A DNA stretch of 64,000 bases. It comes from Aquisalinus flavus (lineage in GTDB: Bacteria; Pseudomonadota; Alphaproteobacteria; Caulobacterales; Parvularculaceae). A model generated the notes under the pieces. The model saw nothing but the letters and a program-made list of their open reading frames with translations, made no database searches and was not told the DNA's origin. Shown here piece by piece: positions 17,656 through 25,604 of the stretch (positions within the stretch are counted from its first letter, which is position 1; every line of letters begins with the position of its first letter). Position numbers and translations under genes: made by a program. Location of the stretch: NCBI RefSeq assembly GCF_022559625.1, contig NZ_CP042288.1, positions 1,627,409 through 1,691,408 on the forward strand, in the 5' to 3' direction.

Positions 17656-17669
17656 CCACTCTAGAGTGG
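17656..17669. promoter_or_regulatory. 14-bp perfect palindrome upstream of radA
   Basis: CCACTCTAGAGTGG lies 35 bp before the radA start codon. It could be an operator half-way between promoter and gene, or chance. No second copy was noticed in the window. Confidence 0.25.
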
Positions 17670-17703
17670 ACAAAACAGGAACTTCCCCCTAGAGACCTTC
17701 CCC

Positions 17704-19065
17704 ATGGCGCGATCCTCCGACACGTATATCTGCCAGTCCTGCGGGGCTGCCTATGGCAAATGGGCCGGGCGCTGCGAGGCCTGCGCCCAGTGGAACACGA
17801 TCGAGCTGGAGCAGACCGAGGCCGCCCCCGCCGGCAGCCATTCGGCCAGGTCCAGCGGCAAGGGCAAGGCGATCGAGCTCGTCTCGCTGAAGGGCGAGAT
17901 GGCCGAGGAACCGCGCATCGCCACCGGCAACAATGAATTCGACCGCGCCGCCGGTGGCGGACTCGTGCCCGGCTCGGCGCTCCTTATCGGTGGCGATCCC
18001 GGCGTCGGCAAGTCGACCCTCCTGCTGCAGGTCGCAGCGGGCCTCGCCAGGGGCGGCCCGCGCGTCGCCTATATCTCCGGCGAGGAAGCCGTCGCCCAGA
18101 TCCGACTGCGCGCCTCCCGCCTCGGCCTTTCCGATGCGCCGGTGCATCTGGCATCCGCCACCGCGCTGAAGGATATCCTAGCGACGCTGAAAGCCGCCAG
18201 GCCCGATGTCGTGATCATCGATTCGATCCAGACAATGTGGTCGGACACGCTGCCCGCCGCGCCCGGCACGGTGACCCAGGTGCGCACCTGTGCCCAGGAA
18301 CTGGTACGCTTCGCCAAGCAGACCGACACCGTCGTCATGCTCGTCGGTCATGTGACGAAGGACGGCCAGATCGCCGGGCCGCGCGTTGTCGAGCACATGG
18401 TCGATGCGGTGCTGTATTTCGAGAGCGAGGCCGGGCGTTCCTTCCGCATCCTGCGCGCGGTCAAGAACCGGTTCGGTGCAGCGCACGAGATCGGCGTCTT
18501 CGACATGACCGGCGCCGGCCTGCGCGAAGTGTCCAACCCGTCGGAGCTGTTCCTGTCGGAGAATGACGGCACTATCTCCGGCTCCGCCGTCTTCGCCGGG
18601 ATCGAAGGCACGAGGCCTGTTCTCGTTGAAATTCAGGCGCTTGTCAGCCAGTCCTCGCTTGGTGCGCCAAGGCGGGCCGTCGTCGGCTGGGACTCAGCCC
18701 GCCTGTCCATGCTGCTCGCCGTGCTCGACACGCGCTGCGGCCTTGATTTCGGGCGCCACGATGTGTTCCTCAATGTCGCCGGCGGCCTCCGCATCAACGA
18801 GCCCGCCGCCGACCTTGCTGCTGCTGCCGCGCTCGTCTCCTCGCTGACCGATATCGCCCTGCCGCGCGATACCGCCGTGTTCGGCGAGGTCGGTCTGTCC
18901 GGGTCAATCCGGCCTGTGCCCCAGGCCGATGCCCGCCTCAAGGAAGCCGCCAAGCTCGGCTTCAGCCGCGCGCTGACGCCGACCAAGCTGAAGTCCCGCG
19001 ACTTAGCGCTAAACAGCTTTGCCGGATTGGACGATTTTGTCCGCTGGGTCCGCCAGTCCGCATGA
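17704..19065 (+). CDS. radA: DNA repair protein RadA
   Basis: 453 residues, the standard length. The N-terminal zinc finger has C10xxC13...C24xxC27. Walker A is GGDPGVGKST, the RadA-specific KNRFG motif is present, and the C-terminal Lon-like domain is complete (NVAGGLRINEPAADLA and GEVGLSGSIRPV). RadA is a DnaB-like helicase that promotes branch migration during recombination repair. The protein is intact. cvpA-purF follow about 105 bp downstream on the same strand. Confidence 0.97.
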   Translation: MARSSDTYICQSCGAAYGKWAGRCEACAQWNTIELEQTEAAPAGSHSARSSGKGKAIELVSLKGEMAEEPRIATGNNEFDRAAGGGLVPGSALLIGGDPGVGKSTLLLQVAAGLARGGPRVAYISGEEAVAQIRLRASRLGLSDAPVHLASATALKDILATLKAARPDVVIIDSIQTMWSDTLPAAPGTVTQVRTCAQELVRFAKQTDTVVMLVGHVTKDGQIAGPRVVEHMVDAVLYFESEAGRSFRILRAVKNRFGAAHEIGVFDMTGAGLREVSNPSELFLSENDGTISGSAVFAGIEGTRPVLVEIQALVSQSSLGAPRRAVVGWDSARLSMLLAVLDTRCGLDFGRHDVFLNVAGGLRINEPAADLAAAAALVSSLTDIALPRDTAVFGEVGLSGSIRPVPQADARLKEAAKLGFSRALTPTKLKSRDLALNSFAGLDDFVRWVRQSA

Positions 19066-19169
19066 TCCGAAATTAGATGACGCTTTTGCGAAATTGCCAT
19101 GGCGCAGGCCGTCCAATCGCGTTAAGGAGAGGCCGGGGACGGAAACCGGAACGGTGAAGGCGTGCGCTG

Positions 19170-19694
19170 ATGACCTGGTTTGACCTTATTGTCTTGGGTA
19201 TCCTGGGCCTGTCGGTCCTGTTCGCGGCCTTCCGCGGTTTTTCCCGTGAAATTACGACCCTCGGCGCCCTCGCGGCCGGGGTCATTGCCGCCTACTATCT
19301 GGCTCCTCCACTGGGGGAGCTTTTTGCTTCAGGCTCCACGATGACGGCGATCATCGTCTTTCTGATCGTTTTTCTCGTCATCTTCATTGTTTCCCTGATT
19401 GTTCTAAACAGTCTGGTAAGCCGTTTCATCGCAGAAAAGCCCGGCCGTATCGACCGGGTGCTCGGCGTGATCTTCGGCTTTTTACGCGGCTATATCGTCG
19501 TCGGCCTTCTGTTCCTCGCCCTCGACTACTATTTCGAGGACGACCGGATGCCGCCGGCGATCACCGATGCGCTCACCCTGGGCCTGGCAGCGGGTGCTGC
19601 CGACCTGCTTGAGAGCATGGGACTAGAGACGGTGACAAGCACCGCTGACACGAGTGACATGGCGGCATCGAATGCCCCTGACAGGTTTATCTAG
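19170..19694 (+). CDS. cvpA: CvpA family membrane protein
   Basis: 174 residues with four transmembrane segments and the CvpA opening (MTWFDLIVLGILGLSVLFAAFRGFSREI) plus the RIDRVLGVIFGFLRGYIVVGL block. It lies 21 bp before purF, as in many proteobacteria, where it has been connected with colicin V production, envelope stress and purF expression. The last 40 residues are poorly conserved and polar. Family call is firm; the molecular function is not known. Confidence 0.92.
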   Translation: MTWFDLIVLGILGLSVLFAAFRGFSREITTLGALAAGVIAAYYLAPPLGELFASGSTMTAIIVFLIVFLVIFIVSLIVLNSLVSRFIAEKPGRIDRVLGVIFGFLRGYIVVGLLFLALDYYFEDDRMPPAITDALTLGLAAGAADLLESMGLETVTSTADTSDMAASNAPDRFI

Positions 19695-19715
19695 AGTTTT
19701 GACGGAGCCAATCCT

Positions 19716-21272
19716 GTGACTGCCAATTCCGATTACAGCCCCAACCGCTGGGCTGCCGCCTTTTTGAACCGTGAAAATGCCAGGGTGAAGGGACAGTCCT
19801 CCGCCCTCGCAGAGCTTTACGGCGGAGGACCGAAACTGAAGGAAGAATGCGGCATCTTCGGCATTATCGGCCACCCCCAGGCCGCCGCGAAAATCGCGCT
19901 CGGCCTGCACGCCCTGCAGCATCGCGGCCAGGAAGCGGCCGGCATCATCACCTGGGACGGCGCCCAGTTCTATTCCGAGCGCCATCTCGGCCTTGTCTCC
20001 GACAATTTCAACGACACCGCGACACTCGATGGCCTGAAGGGCCATGCCGGCATCGGCCATACACGCTATTCCACAACCGGCGACACGGTCGTGCGCAACA
20101 TCCAGCCGCTCTATGCCGATATCGACCGCGGCGGCCTCGGTATTGCCCATAATGGCAACCTCACCAATGCCCGGACCCTCCGCAAGGAACTGATCCGCAA
20201 GGGATCGATCTTCCAGACGACGACCGATTCGGAAGTCTTCATGCAGCTCGCCGCCCTGTCGCGCGGCATCACCATGGTCGACAAGGTGATCGACAGCCTT
20301 GCCCTGATCGAGGGCGCCTATGCGCTGTGCATCCTGACCCAGCATTCCATGATCGGCGTGCGCGATCCGCAGGGCATCCGCCCGCTTGTGCTCGGCCGCG
20401 TCGATGGTGCGCCGGTGCTGGCATCGGAAACCTGCGCCTTCGACGTGATCGGCGCGGAATTCGAGCGCGAGATCAATCCCGGCGAAGTCGTCATCTGTCA
20501 CGAGGACGGCACGGTAGAAAGCCGCCAGGCCTTCCCCGCGCCGAAACATCCGCGCCCGTGCATTTTCGAACTGATTTACTTCGCGCGCCCGAATTCCTTC
20601 GTCGATGGTCAGAGCGTCTATGAAATGCGCAAGAAACTCGGCCGCAAGCTCGCCAAGGAAGCGCCGGTCGAGGCCGACATCGTCTCCCCGATCCCGGATT
20701 CCGGCGTGCCTGCCGCCATCGGCTATGCCCAGAAATCGGGCATCCCTTACGAGATGGCGCTGATCCGCTCGCACTATTCCGGCAGGACCTTCATTCAGCC
20801 CGACCAGGCGATCCGCGAGGCTGGCGTTGCCCGCAAGCACTCTGCCAATATCGGCGTCGTCAAGGGCAAGCGCATCGTACTGGTCGACGATTCGCTGGTG
20901 CGCGGCACGACCTCGCGCAAGATCACCCAGATGCTGCGCGATGCAGGCGCAAAGGAAGTCCATTTCCGCATCGCCTGCCCGCCCATCGTCTTCCCGGATT
21001 TCTATGGTATCGACACGCCGTCGCGGGACGAATTGATGGCCGCCAACCATTCCCTCGAAGAGATGCGCGCCAAGATCGGCGCCGACAGCCTCTCCTTCCT
21101 GAGCCTCGACGGGCTCTACAAGGCGTTCGGCAAGGGCCCGCGCGATGACGACGCGCCGGTGTTCACGGATCACTGCTTCACCGGCGACTATCCGACGCCG
21201 CTGACCGACCAGGCCCAGGCCCATAACAAGGCAGTCATCGAACAGCTCTCCCTGCTCGCCGAAACGAGCTAG
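19716..21272 (+). CDS. purF: Amidophosphoribosyltransferase
   Basis: 518 residues from a GTG start at 19716 (GGAG 8 bp upstream). The N-terminal nucleophile glutaminase begins at Cys45 (EECGIFGI) after a 44-residue leader that must be removed; the PRTase domain has RIVLVDDSLVRGTTS. The enzyme transfers ammonia from glutamine to PRPP, the first committed step of purine synthesis. Cysteines near 20560 (RPCIFEL), in RIACPPIVFPDFYGID and in HCFTGDYP lie where the iron-sulfur ligands of the Bacillus-type enzyme occur. Likely co-transcribed with cvpA. Confidence 0.95.
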   Translation: MTANSDYSPNRWAAAFLNRENARVKGQSSALAELYGGGPKLKEECGIFGIIGHPQAAAKIALGLHALQHRGQEAAGIITWDGAQFYSERHLGLVSDNFNDTATLDGLKGHAGIGHTRYSTTGDTVVRNIQPLYADIDRGGLGIAHNGNLTNARTLRKELIRKGSIFQTTTDSEVFMQLAALSRGITMVDKVIDSLALIEGAYALCILTQHSMIGVRDPQGIRPLVLGRVDGAPVLASETCAFDVIGAEFEREINPGEVVICHEDGTVESRQAFPAPKHPRPCIFELIYFARPNSFVDGQSVYEMRKKLGRKLAKEAPVEADIVSPIPDSGVPAAIGYAQKSGIPYEMALIRSHYSGRTFIQPDQAIREAGVARKHSANIGVVKGKRIVLVDDSLVRGTTSRKITQMLRDAGAKEVHFRIACPPIVFPDFYGIDTPSRDELMAANHSLEEMRAKIGADSLSFLSLDGLYKAFGKGPRDDDAPVFTDHCFTGDYPTPLTDQAQAHNKAVIEQLSLLAETS

Positions 21273-21300
21273 GCATAAAACACGGACTGCAATCGAACTG

Positions 21301-21339
21301 CGCCCCGTCATTGCTCGGTCATGGCGGGGCGTTATCATT
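21301..21339 (+). terminator. Probable terminator after purF
   Basis: CGCCCCG (21301-21307) and CGGGGCG (21325-21331) form a 7-bp G+C stem with a 17-nt loop, followed by a weak T-rich stretch (TTATCATTT). It lies 28 bp after the purF stop and just before the next ribosome-binding site. Confidence 0.5.
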
Positions 21340-21359
21340 TCTCCAAAAGGGAGGATGAT

Positions 21360-22235
21360 ATGACTCACAAGAGCGGCCCATCCAAGAAGAACCAACCGGA
21401 CGTGATCGGCTATGAAGACCTGCGCAAGGATCTCGCCGGCACGCACAAACTTGAGAATTATGAGCGCAAGGCCGACCCCGCCGATGTCGAGCGCGACTGG
21501 CAGGCGCTGCAGCGCGATGGCTATGTCATCCTCGAAAAGCTGATCCCGGATGCCGAATGCGACCGCATCAAGCAGGCGCTCACCCCCCTTCTCTCCCATA
21601 CCGGCCGCAACGCGTTCGAGGGCAAGGCGACCCAGCGGCTCTATTCGGTGCTGACCAAGACGCGGGCCTGCGACCGGCTGGTCGATCATCCGCGCATCCT
21701 TGCCCTGCTCGACCGGATGTTCCGGCCGAATTACCTGCTCTCGCAGCTGCAGGTGATCAACATCCTTCCTGGCGAGACCGGCCAATATCTGCACCCGGAT
21801 GATTCCTTCTATCCCGTCCCCCGCCCACGGCCGCCGCTCGGCGCGGCCACGGTCTGGGCGATCGACGATTTCACCGCCGAGAACGGTGCGACCAATATTG
21901 TGCCCGGCAGCGAGACATGGGGCGATGACCGCCAGCCGACAGACACGGACCAGCGCATCCAGGCGGTGATGCCGAGGGGGTCCGTCGTCTTCTATGGCGG
22001 CACGCTATGGCATGGCGGCGGCGAGAACCGCTCGAATGCCTCCCGCCTCGCCGTGACGGCGCAATATTGCGAGCCATGGTGCCGGACGCAGGAGAATTTT
22101 TTCCTGTCGACGCCGAAGCAACTCGTCCGTACACTGTCGCCAGAGCTCCAGACCATGCTCGGCTATTCGGTAATGCCGCCCTTCATGGGCATGGTCAACG
22201 GCATGCATCCGAAGCGCGTGCTTGGCGAAGACTGA
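21360..22235 (+). CDS. Phytanoyl-CoA dioxygenase (PhyH) family protein
   Basis: 291 residues from the ATG at 21360, which has GGGAGG 6 bp upstream. The iron facial triad of Fe(II)/2-oxoglutarate oxygenases is visible: HPDD (His and Asp) and WHGGGENRSNASR, in which the His is the third ligand and the final Arg would hold the 2-oxoglutarate carboxylate. The middle of the protein (FTAENGATNIVPGSE) is also typical of PhyH. The family hydroxylates lipids and many small molecules; nothing nearby identifies this substrate. Cytosolic. Confidence 0.88.
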   Translation: MTHKSGPSKKNQPDVIGYEDLRKDLAGTHKLENYERKADPADVERDWQALQRDGYVILEKLIPDAECDRIKQALTPLLSHTGRNAFEGKATQRLYSVLTKTRACDRLVDHPRILALLDRMFRPNYLLSQLQVINILPGETGQYLHPDDSFYPVPRPRPPLGAATVWAIDDFTAENGATNIVPGSETWGDDRQPTDTDQRIQAVMPRGSVVFYGGTLWHGGGENRSNASRLAVTAQYCEPWCRTQENFFLSTPKQLVRTLSPELQTMLGYSVMPPFMGMVNGMHPKRVLGED

Positions 22236-22244
22236 CTTGTCAAA

Positions 22245-23261
22245 TCAGGAAAGGGGCCGCGGCTGATCGCTGAGACCACCGACCAGGTCGGTGTCACCGT
22301 CGTACGATCGTGTCAGGCTCTGATACATTTTCGCCGTCAGCGTTGTATCCAGCGCCATGCGCAACATCATGTAGACCAGCATGAACGCCCCGCCGGTAAC
22401 CCCCAGAACAGCGAACAGGCCCCACGGGATCGTATCGTCCTGCATCGCACCGACCATGGAAAAGCTGCTGCCCAGAAACACGAATATAAGCACGAATTGC
22501 AGCACCATCTCCACCGCCATCAGAAACAGCGAGTAAAGAACGAAGGTCGCCAGCAAACGCCAGACATTACCGCCAGTCAGGCCGAAAGCACTCATGGGCG
22601 CGACGCTGTTCTCAATGGCTGCCGCAGTCGTGAACAGGCTGGCGCGAAGCCAGAACCAGATAAAGAGCACCACACCGATGAGATAGAAAAGAATGATCAG
22701 GGCGATCTGTCCGCCCGAGGGCGTAACCCCAGCGCCCGACGCTGACTGGTCGGCAAAGACATTGCCCCACAGATCGATCGCCGAACCACCGATCATCACG
22801 GCGGCGAAAAGGCCGCCAACGATGAGGGCAAGCAGAATATAGACTGCAAGAGAAAGCAGAAAGAGTACGATATGAGAGCCGATGAACCTCCATTCCCTCG
22901 CGCCAAACCGGAAATAGCCGATGCCGGCGGGTGCAGCCGCTGTGCCTGCTGCCATCTGTTTGAGCATGACCATGAACGGCGTCAGCACGATGTAAGACAG
23001 CAGGAACCATCCCACTATCGCGCCGTATATCTTGAAGAAGTCACCGATCATGCCTAGTGTTTCTGCATCGCTGGCACCGTCTTCAGCGGCGGAAAACTTG
23101 CTCCAGTCGACGCTGTCATAGATTGCATATCCCAACCCGGCGAGGATCAGCAGCGACAGCGTGATGCCAACCCAGCCGATACGGAAGATCGTCGGAATGT
23201 TGGTGAACACGAACTTTATCGTTTCGGTGAGGGTGTGGATGACCTGCAGTTTCGTCTTCAT
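22245..23261 (-). CDS. Polytopic membrane protein, paralogue 1 of 3
   Basis: 338 residues with about six TM segments. It begins MKTKLQVIHTLTETIKFVFTNIPTIFRIGW and shares this opening, a YFRFGAREWRFI loop, a FTTAAAIENSVAPMSAFGLTGGNVWRLL block and an AKMYQSLTR end with the next gene upstream. No family recognised. Third in the order of transcription of a three-gene tandem set on the minus strand; 63 bp separate it from its neighbour. Confidence 0.78.
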   Translation of the reverse strand: MKTKLQVIHTLTETIKFVFTNIPTIFRIGWVGITLSLLILAGLGYAIYDSVDWSKFSAAEDGASDAETLGMIGDFFKIYGAIVGWFLLSYIVLTPFMVMLKQMAAGTAAAPAGIGYFRFGAREWRFIGSHIVLFLLSLAVYILLALIVGGLFAAVMIGGSAIDLWGNVFADQSASGAGVTPSGGQIALIILFYLIGVVLFIWFWLRASLFTTAAAIENSVAPMSAFGLTGGNVWRLLATFVLYSLFLMAVEMVLQFVLIFVFLGSSFSMVGAMQDDTIPWGLFAVLGVTGGAFMLVYMMLRMALDTTLTAKMYQSLTRSYDGDTDLVGGLSDQPRPLS

Positions 23262-23324
23262 CGATACTCTTTCTACTGAGAACCGGCGCGGGTTCCAACC
23301 CGCACCGTCCTGTTTCCCACGACG

Positions 23325-24332
23325 TCAGCCCCCGACCGGCTCCGCCGCACCGTCCCGCGTCAGGCTCTGATACATCTTGCCCTTGAAGCCGATTTCCAGC
23401 GCCGCAAAGAAGGCGATCATCAGCACATAAAGCAACAGGACAACGATGCCGACAATGACACCACCGATCACGGCGGCAGTGCCGCCCTGCATGAACAGCG
23501 GGATCATCATCGCCCCGGCGATGCCGCCACCGACGAGCAAGACCGTGACGACCAGCATCTCCAGCGCGAAAATGACGACGATGAAGAACAGCACCGCCGC
23601 AAAGATGCGCCAGACATTCCCGCCGGTCAGGCCGAAGGCACTGAACGGCGCGAATTCGTTCTCCACCGCGGCGGCCGTCGTGAACAGGATCGCCCGCAGC
23701 GAGAACCACACATAGAGAATGATCCCGACAAGGAAGACCAGCCCGACAATCAGCCCGCTCATCGCCGACTGGCCGCCCTCGACATTGTCCTCGACGGCTT
23801 GTTCGAACATCTCCGGATCGGACCCCAGCGCCTGCCACGCCTCGGCCGGCACATTGCCGAGCACGCCGATGATCAGCGCGAGATAGCCGGGCAGCATGGT
23901 GATGATGAGGACGACCGCGGCGAGCACGGATAGAATGATATTGGCGAGGATGAACTTGATCTCGCGCCCGCCGAAGCGGAAATAGGCAAAGCCGTGCGGC
24001 GGCTCGATCGCGCCGGCGGCGATCCGGTGCATCACGACGATGAACGGCACCATGGCCAGCACGCCGAGCAGGCCCCAGAAGAACAGCCCCGCGTAGAAGC
24101 CGAGGATCGTCCCGATGAAGCGCGGGTCGAAATCTCCGTTTTCCATGTTTTCCAGCGACTGGATGAACTCCATCCCGCCGGTTGCGCCGACAGTCACGGC
24201 CATCCCGCCGATAAAGATGACGAAGAACAGCACGACACCCAGCCAGCCCAAACGGATGGTCATCGGCAGCTTCGTGAAGGCGAACTTCACGGCCTCCGTG
24301 ACCGTGTTCACGATTTCAAGTTTGGTTTTCAT
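23325..24332 (-). CDS. Polytopic membrane protein, paralogue 2 of 3
   Basis: 335 residues with about six TM segments. It shares with paralogue 1 the N-terminus (MKTKLEIVNTVTEAVKFAFTKLP), the cytoplasmic-type loop YFRFGGREIKFI, the block FTTAAAVENEFAPFSAFGLTGGNVWRIF and the end GKMYQSLTR. The conserved blocks lie between TM segments while the TM residues vary, which suggests a shared soluble interface. Function unknown. Sits between the other two paralogues. Confidence 0.78.
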   Translation of the reverse strand: MKTKLEIVNTVTEAVKFAFTKLPMTIRLGWLGVVLFFVIFIGGMAVTVGATGGMEFIQSLENMENGDFDPRFIGTILGFYAGLFFWGLLGVLAMVPFIVVMHRIAAGAIEPPHGFAYFRFGGREIKFILANIILSVLAAVVLIITMLPGYLALIIGVLGNVPAEAWQALGSDPEMFEQAVEDNVEGGQSAMSGLIVGLVFLVGIILYVWFSLRAILFTTAAAVENEFAPFSAFGLTGGNVWRIFAAVLFFIVVIFALEMLVVTVLLVGGGIAGAMMIPLFMQGGTAAVIGGVIVGIVVLLLYVLMIAFFAALEIGFKGKMYQSLTRDGAAEPVGG

Positions 24333-24422
24333 TGCAATTTCCCCTTCACGCCCGCGCGGAGACTACCATTGCGTGGTGTTATCTGCCAGCGTGAATTGAC
24401 GGACCGGCACTACAGTGCAGCA

Positions 24423-25442
24423 TTACTTGCGGTCGCTTGCCGCTGTTTCGCCGTCCCTTTTCACGCCATCCTCATCGTCAGTGTCCGGCTCGTCCTCCGG
24501 CTTTCGCGGCGTATCGTCGAGCCTGTCGATCAGGTCCTGATCGGTTTTCGGGCGGGCGATGCCGAGATAGATCATCGTGGCAAGCACCATGGCGGCGGCC
24601 CCGGAAAAGGCGTTGAACGCATAGCTGGACAGGAAACCGATGGCGAAGCCCATCGCCGTACCGACCTGCGTGCCCTGGTCAGGGTCGTCAATGCCGGACG
24701 CAAGGACGACCGCAAAAATCAGGATGACCGCCACGATCGCGACAATGATCATCAGCGCGATGTAAATCGCAGCAAGGATGAGCACCAGCAGGATCAGGGC
24801 ACCGAGAATGTTCCAGAAATTGCCGACGCTCAGGCCCAGCCCCCTGCCGATCGTGAGCCTGTCCTCGATCGCCACCATGGGCAGAAAGGGCACAAGCTTG
24901 ACGGTGATCCAGATCATCAGGATGGTCAGTGCCAGGAAGATCCAGATCTCCAGCCCCTGCGGAATGCCGAGGATTGCATACATATTCGGCAGGACGCCGC
25001 CATTGGCAAATTGCGCCCAGCCCGCCGGAAGCGAGAGATCGAAGATAATGTAGACGAGGCTGACGAGAAGCGACGCGCCGACATAGCGCCACTCGCGCAT
25101 GCCGAAAGAGAAATGCCACAGCCCACCCGGCCTTTCGATATCGCCCGCAATGATACGGCTCAGCCTGACGGCACCGGGGGTCAGCAACAGCATGGTGATG
25201 AAGTAAAGGGCCCATTGGGCGAGATAACCGGGCAAGCCATGATACCCTGTCTGCATGGTCCCGGTCTCGCCCCGGAGGATCGCCGACCAGACGTCGCCAT
25301 GGGCTACCATCACATAGGCGAGTTCAATGGCCACCACGGCGAGCGCCGGAAACAGGAACAGCCCGATGATGAGCGGAATATTCCGCGCCGTATAGCCTAG
25401 CGAACTCGTCGCCAGCTGCCCCGATCGAAGTTTCGGCTTCAT
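24423..25442 (-). CDS. Polytopic membrane protein, paralogue 3 of 3
   Basis: 339 residues from the ATG at 25442 (GAGGGG upstream; another ATG four codons earlier is possible). More diverged, but with the same plan: an N-terminal amphipathic stretch, an FSFGMREWRYVGASLL loop matching YFRFGxREwrFI, a block (VAIEDRLTIGRGLGLSVGNFWNILGAL) that aligns with the AIEN...GLTGGNVWRL block, then TM segments. A charged 35-residue tail (PRKPEDEPDTDDEDG) is unique to this copy. Function unknown. Divergent from uvrD. Confidence 0.75.
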   Translation of the reverse strand: MKPKLRSGQLATSSLGYTARNIPLIIGLFLFPALAVVAIELAYVMVAHGDVWSAILRGETGTMQTGYHGLPGYLAQWALYFITMLLLTPGAVRLSRIIAGDIERPGGLWHFSFGMREWRYVGASLLVSLVYIIFDLSLPAGWAQFANGGVLPNMYAILGIPQGLEIWIFLALTILMIWITVKLVPFLPMVAIEDRLTIGRGLGLSVGNFWNILGALILLVLILAAIYIALMIIVAIVAVILIFAVVLASGIDDPDQGTQVGTAMGFAIGFLSSYAFNAFSGAAAMVLATMIYLGIARPKTDQDLIDRLDDTPRKPEDEPDTDDEDGVKRDGETAASDRK

Positions 25443-25568
25443 GATACCCCTCATAGCCTCGTCTACGCATACGCCCCGCAGGCAGCCTAACTGCGAAAAC
25501 CGGCGATGACCAACAAAAGGTTGCAGGTTTTTCATGCCGATCCTGCCGCCACGCGGCATTGCGCCCTT

Positions 25569-25583
25569 GTTCCAGAATCGTTC
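25569..25583 (+). promoter_or_regulatory. SOS (LexA) box upstream of uvrD
   Basis: GTTC-CAGAATC-GTTC exactly matches the alphaproteobacterial LexA operator GTTC-N7-GTTC. It lies 13 and 22 bp upstream of the two candidate uvrD start codons, overlapping the position expected for the promoter. Confidence 0.8.
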
Positions 25584-25604
25584 TCTTGGTCCTATATGTT
25601 CACC

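Noticed and set aside
19623-21794. A 723-codon minus-strand frame over purF and the PhyH gene
   Set aside because: The purF and PhyH families on the plus strand are certain; the antisense frame is composition-driven.
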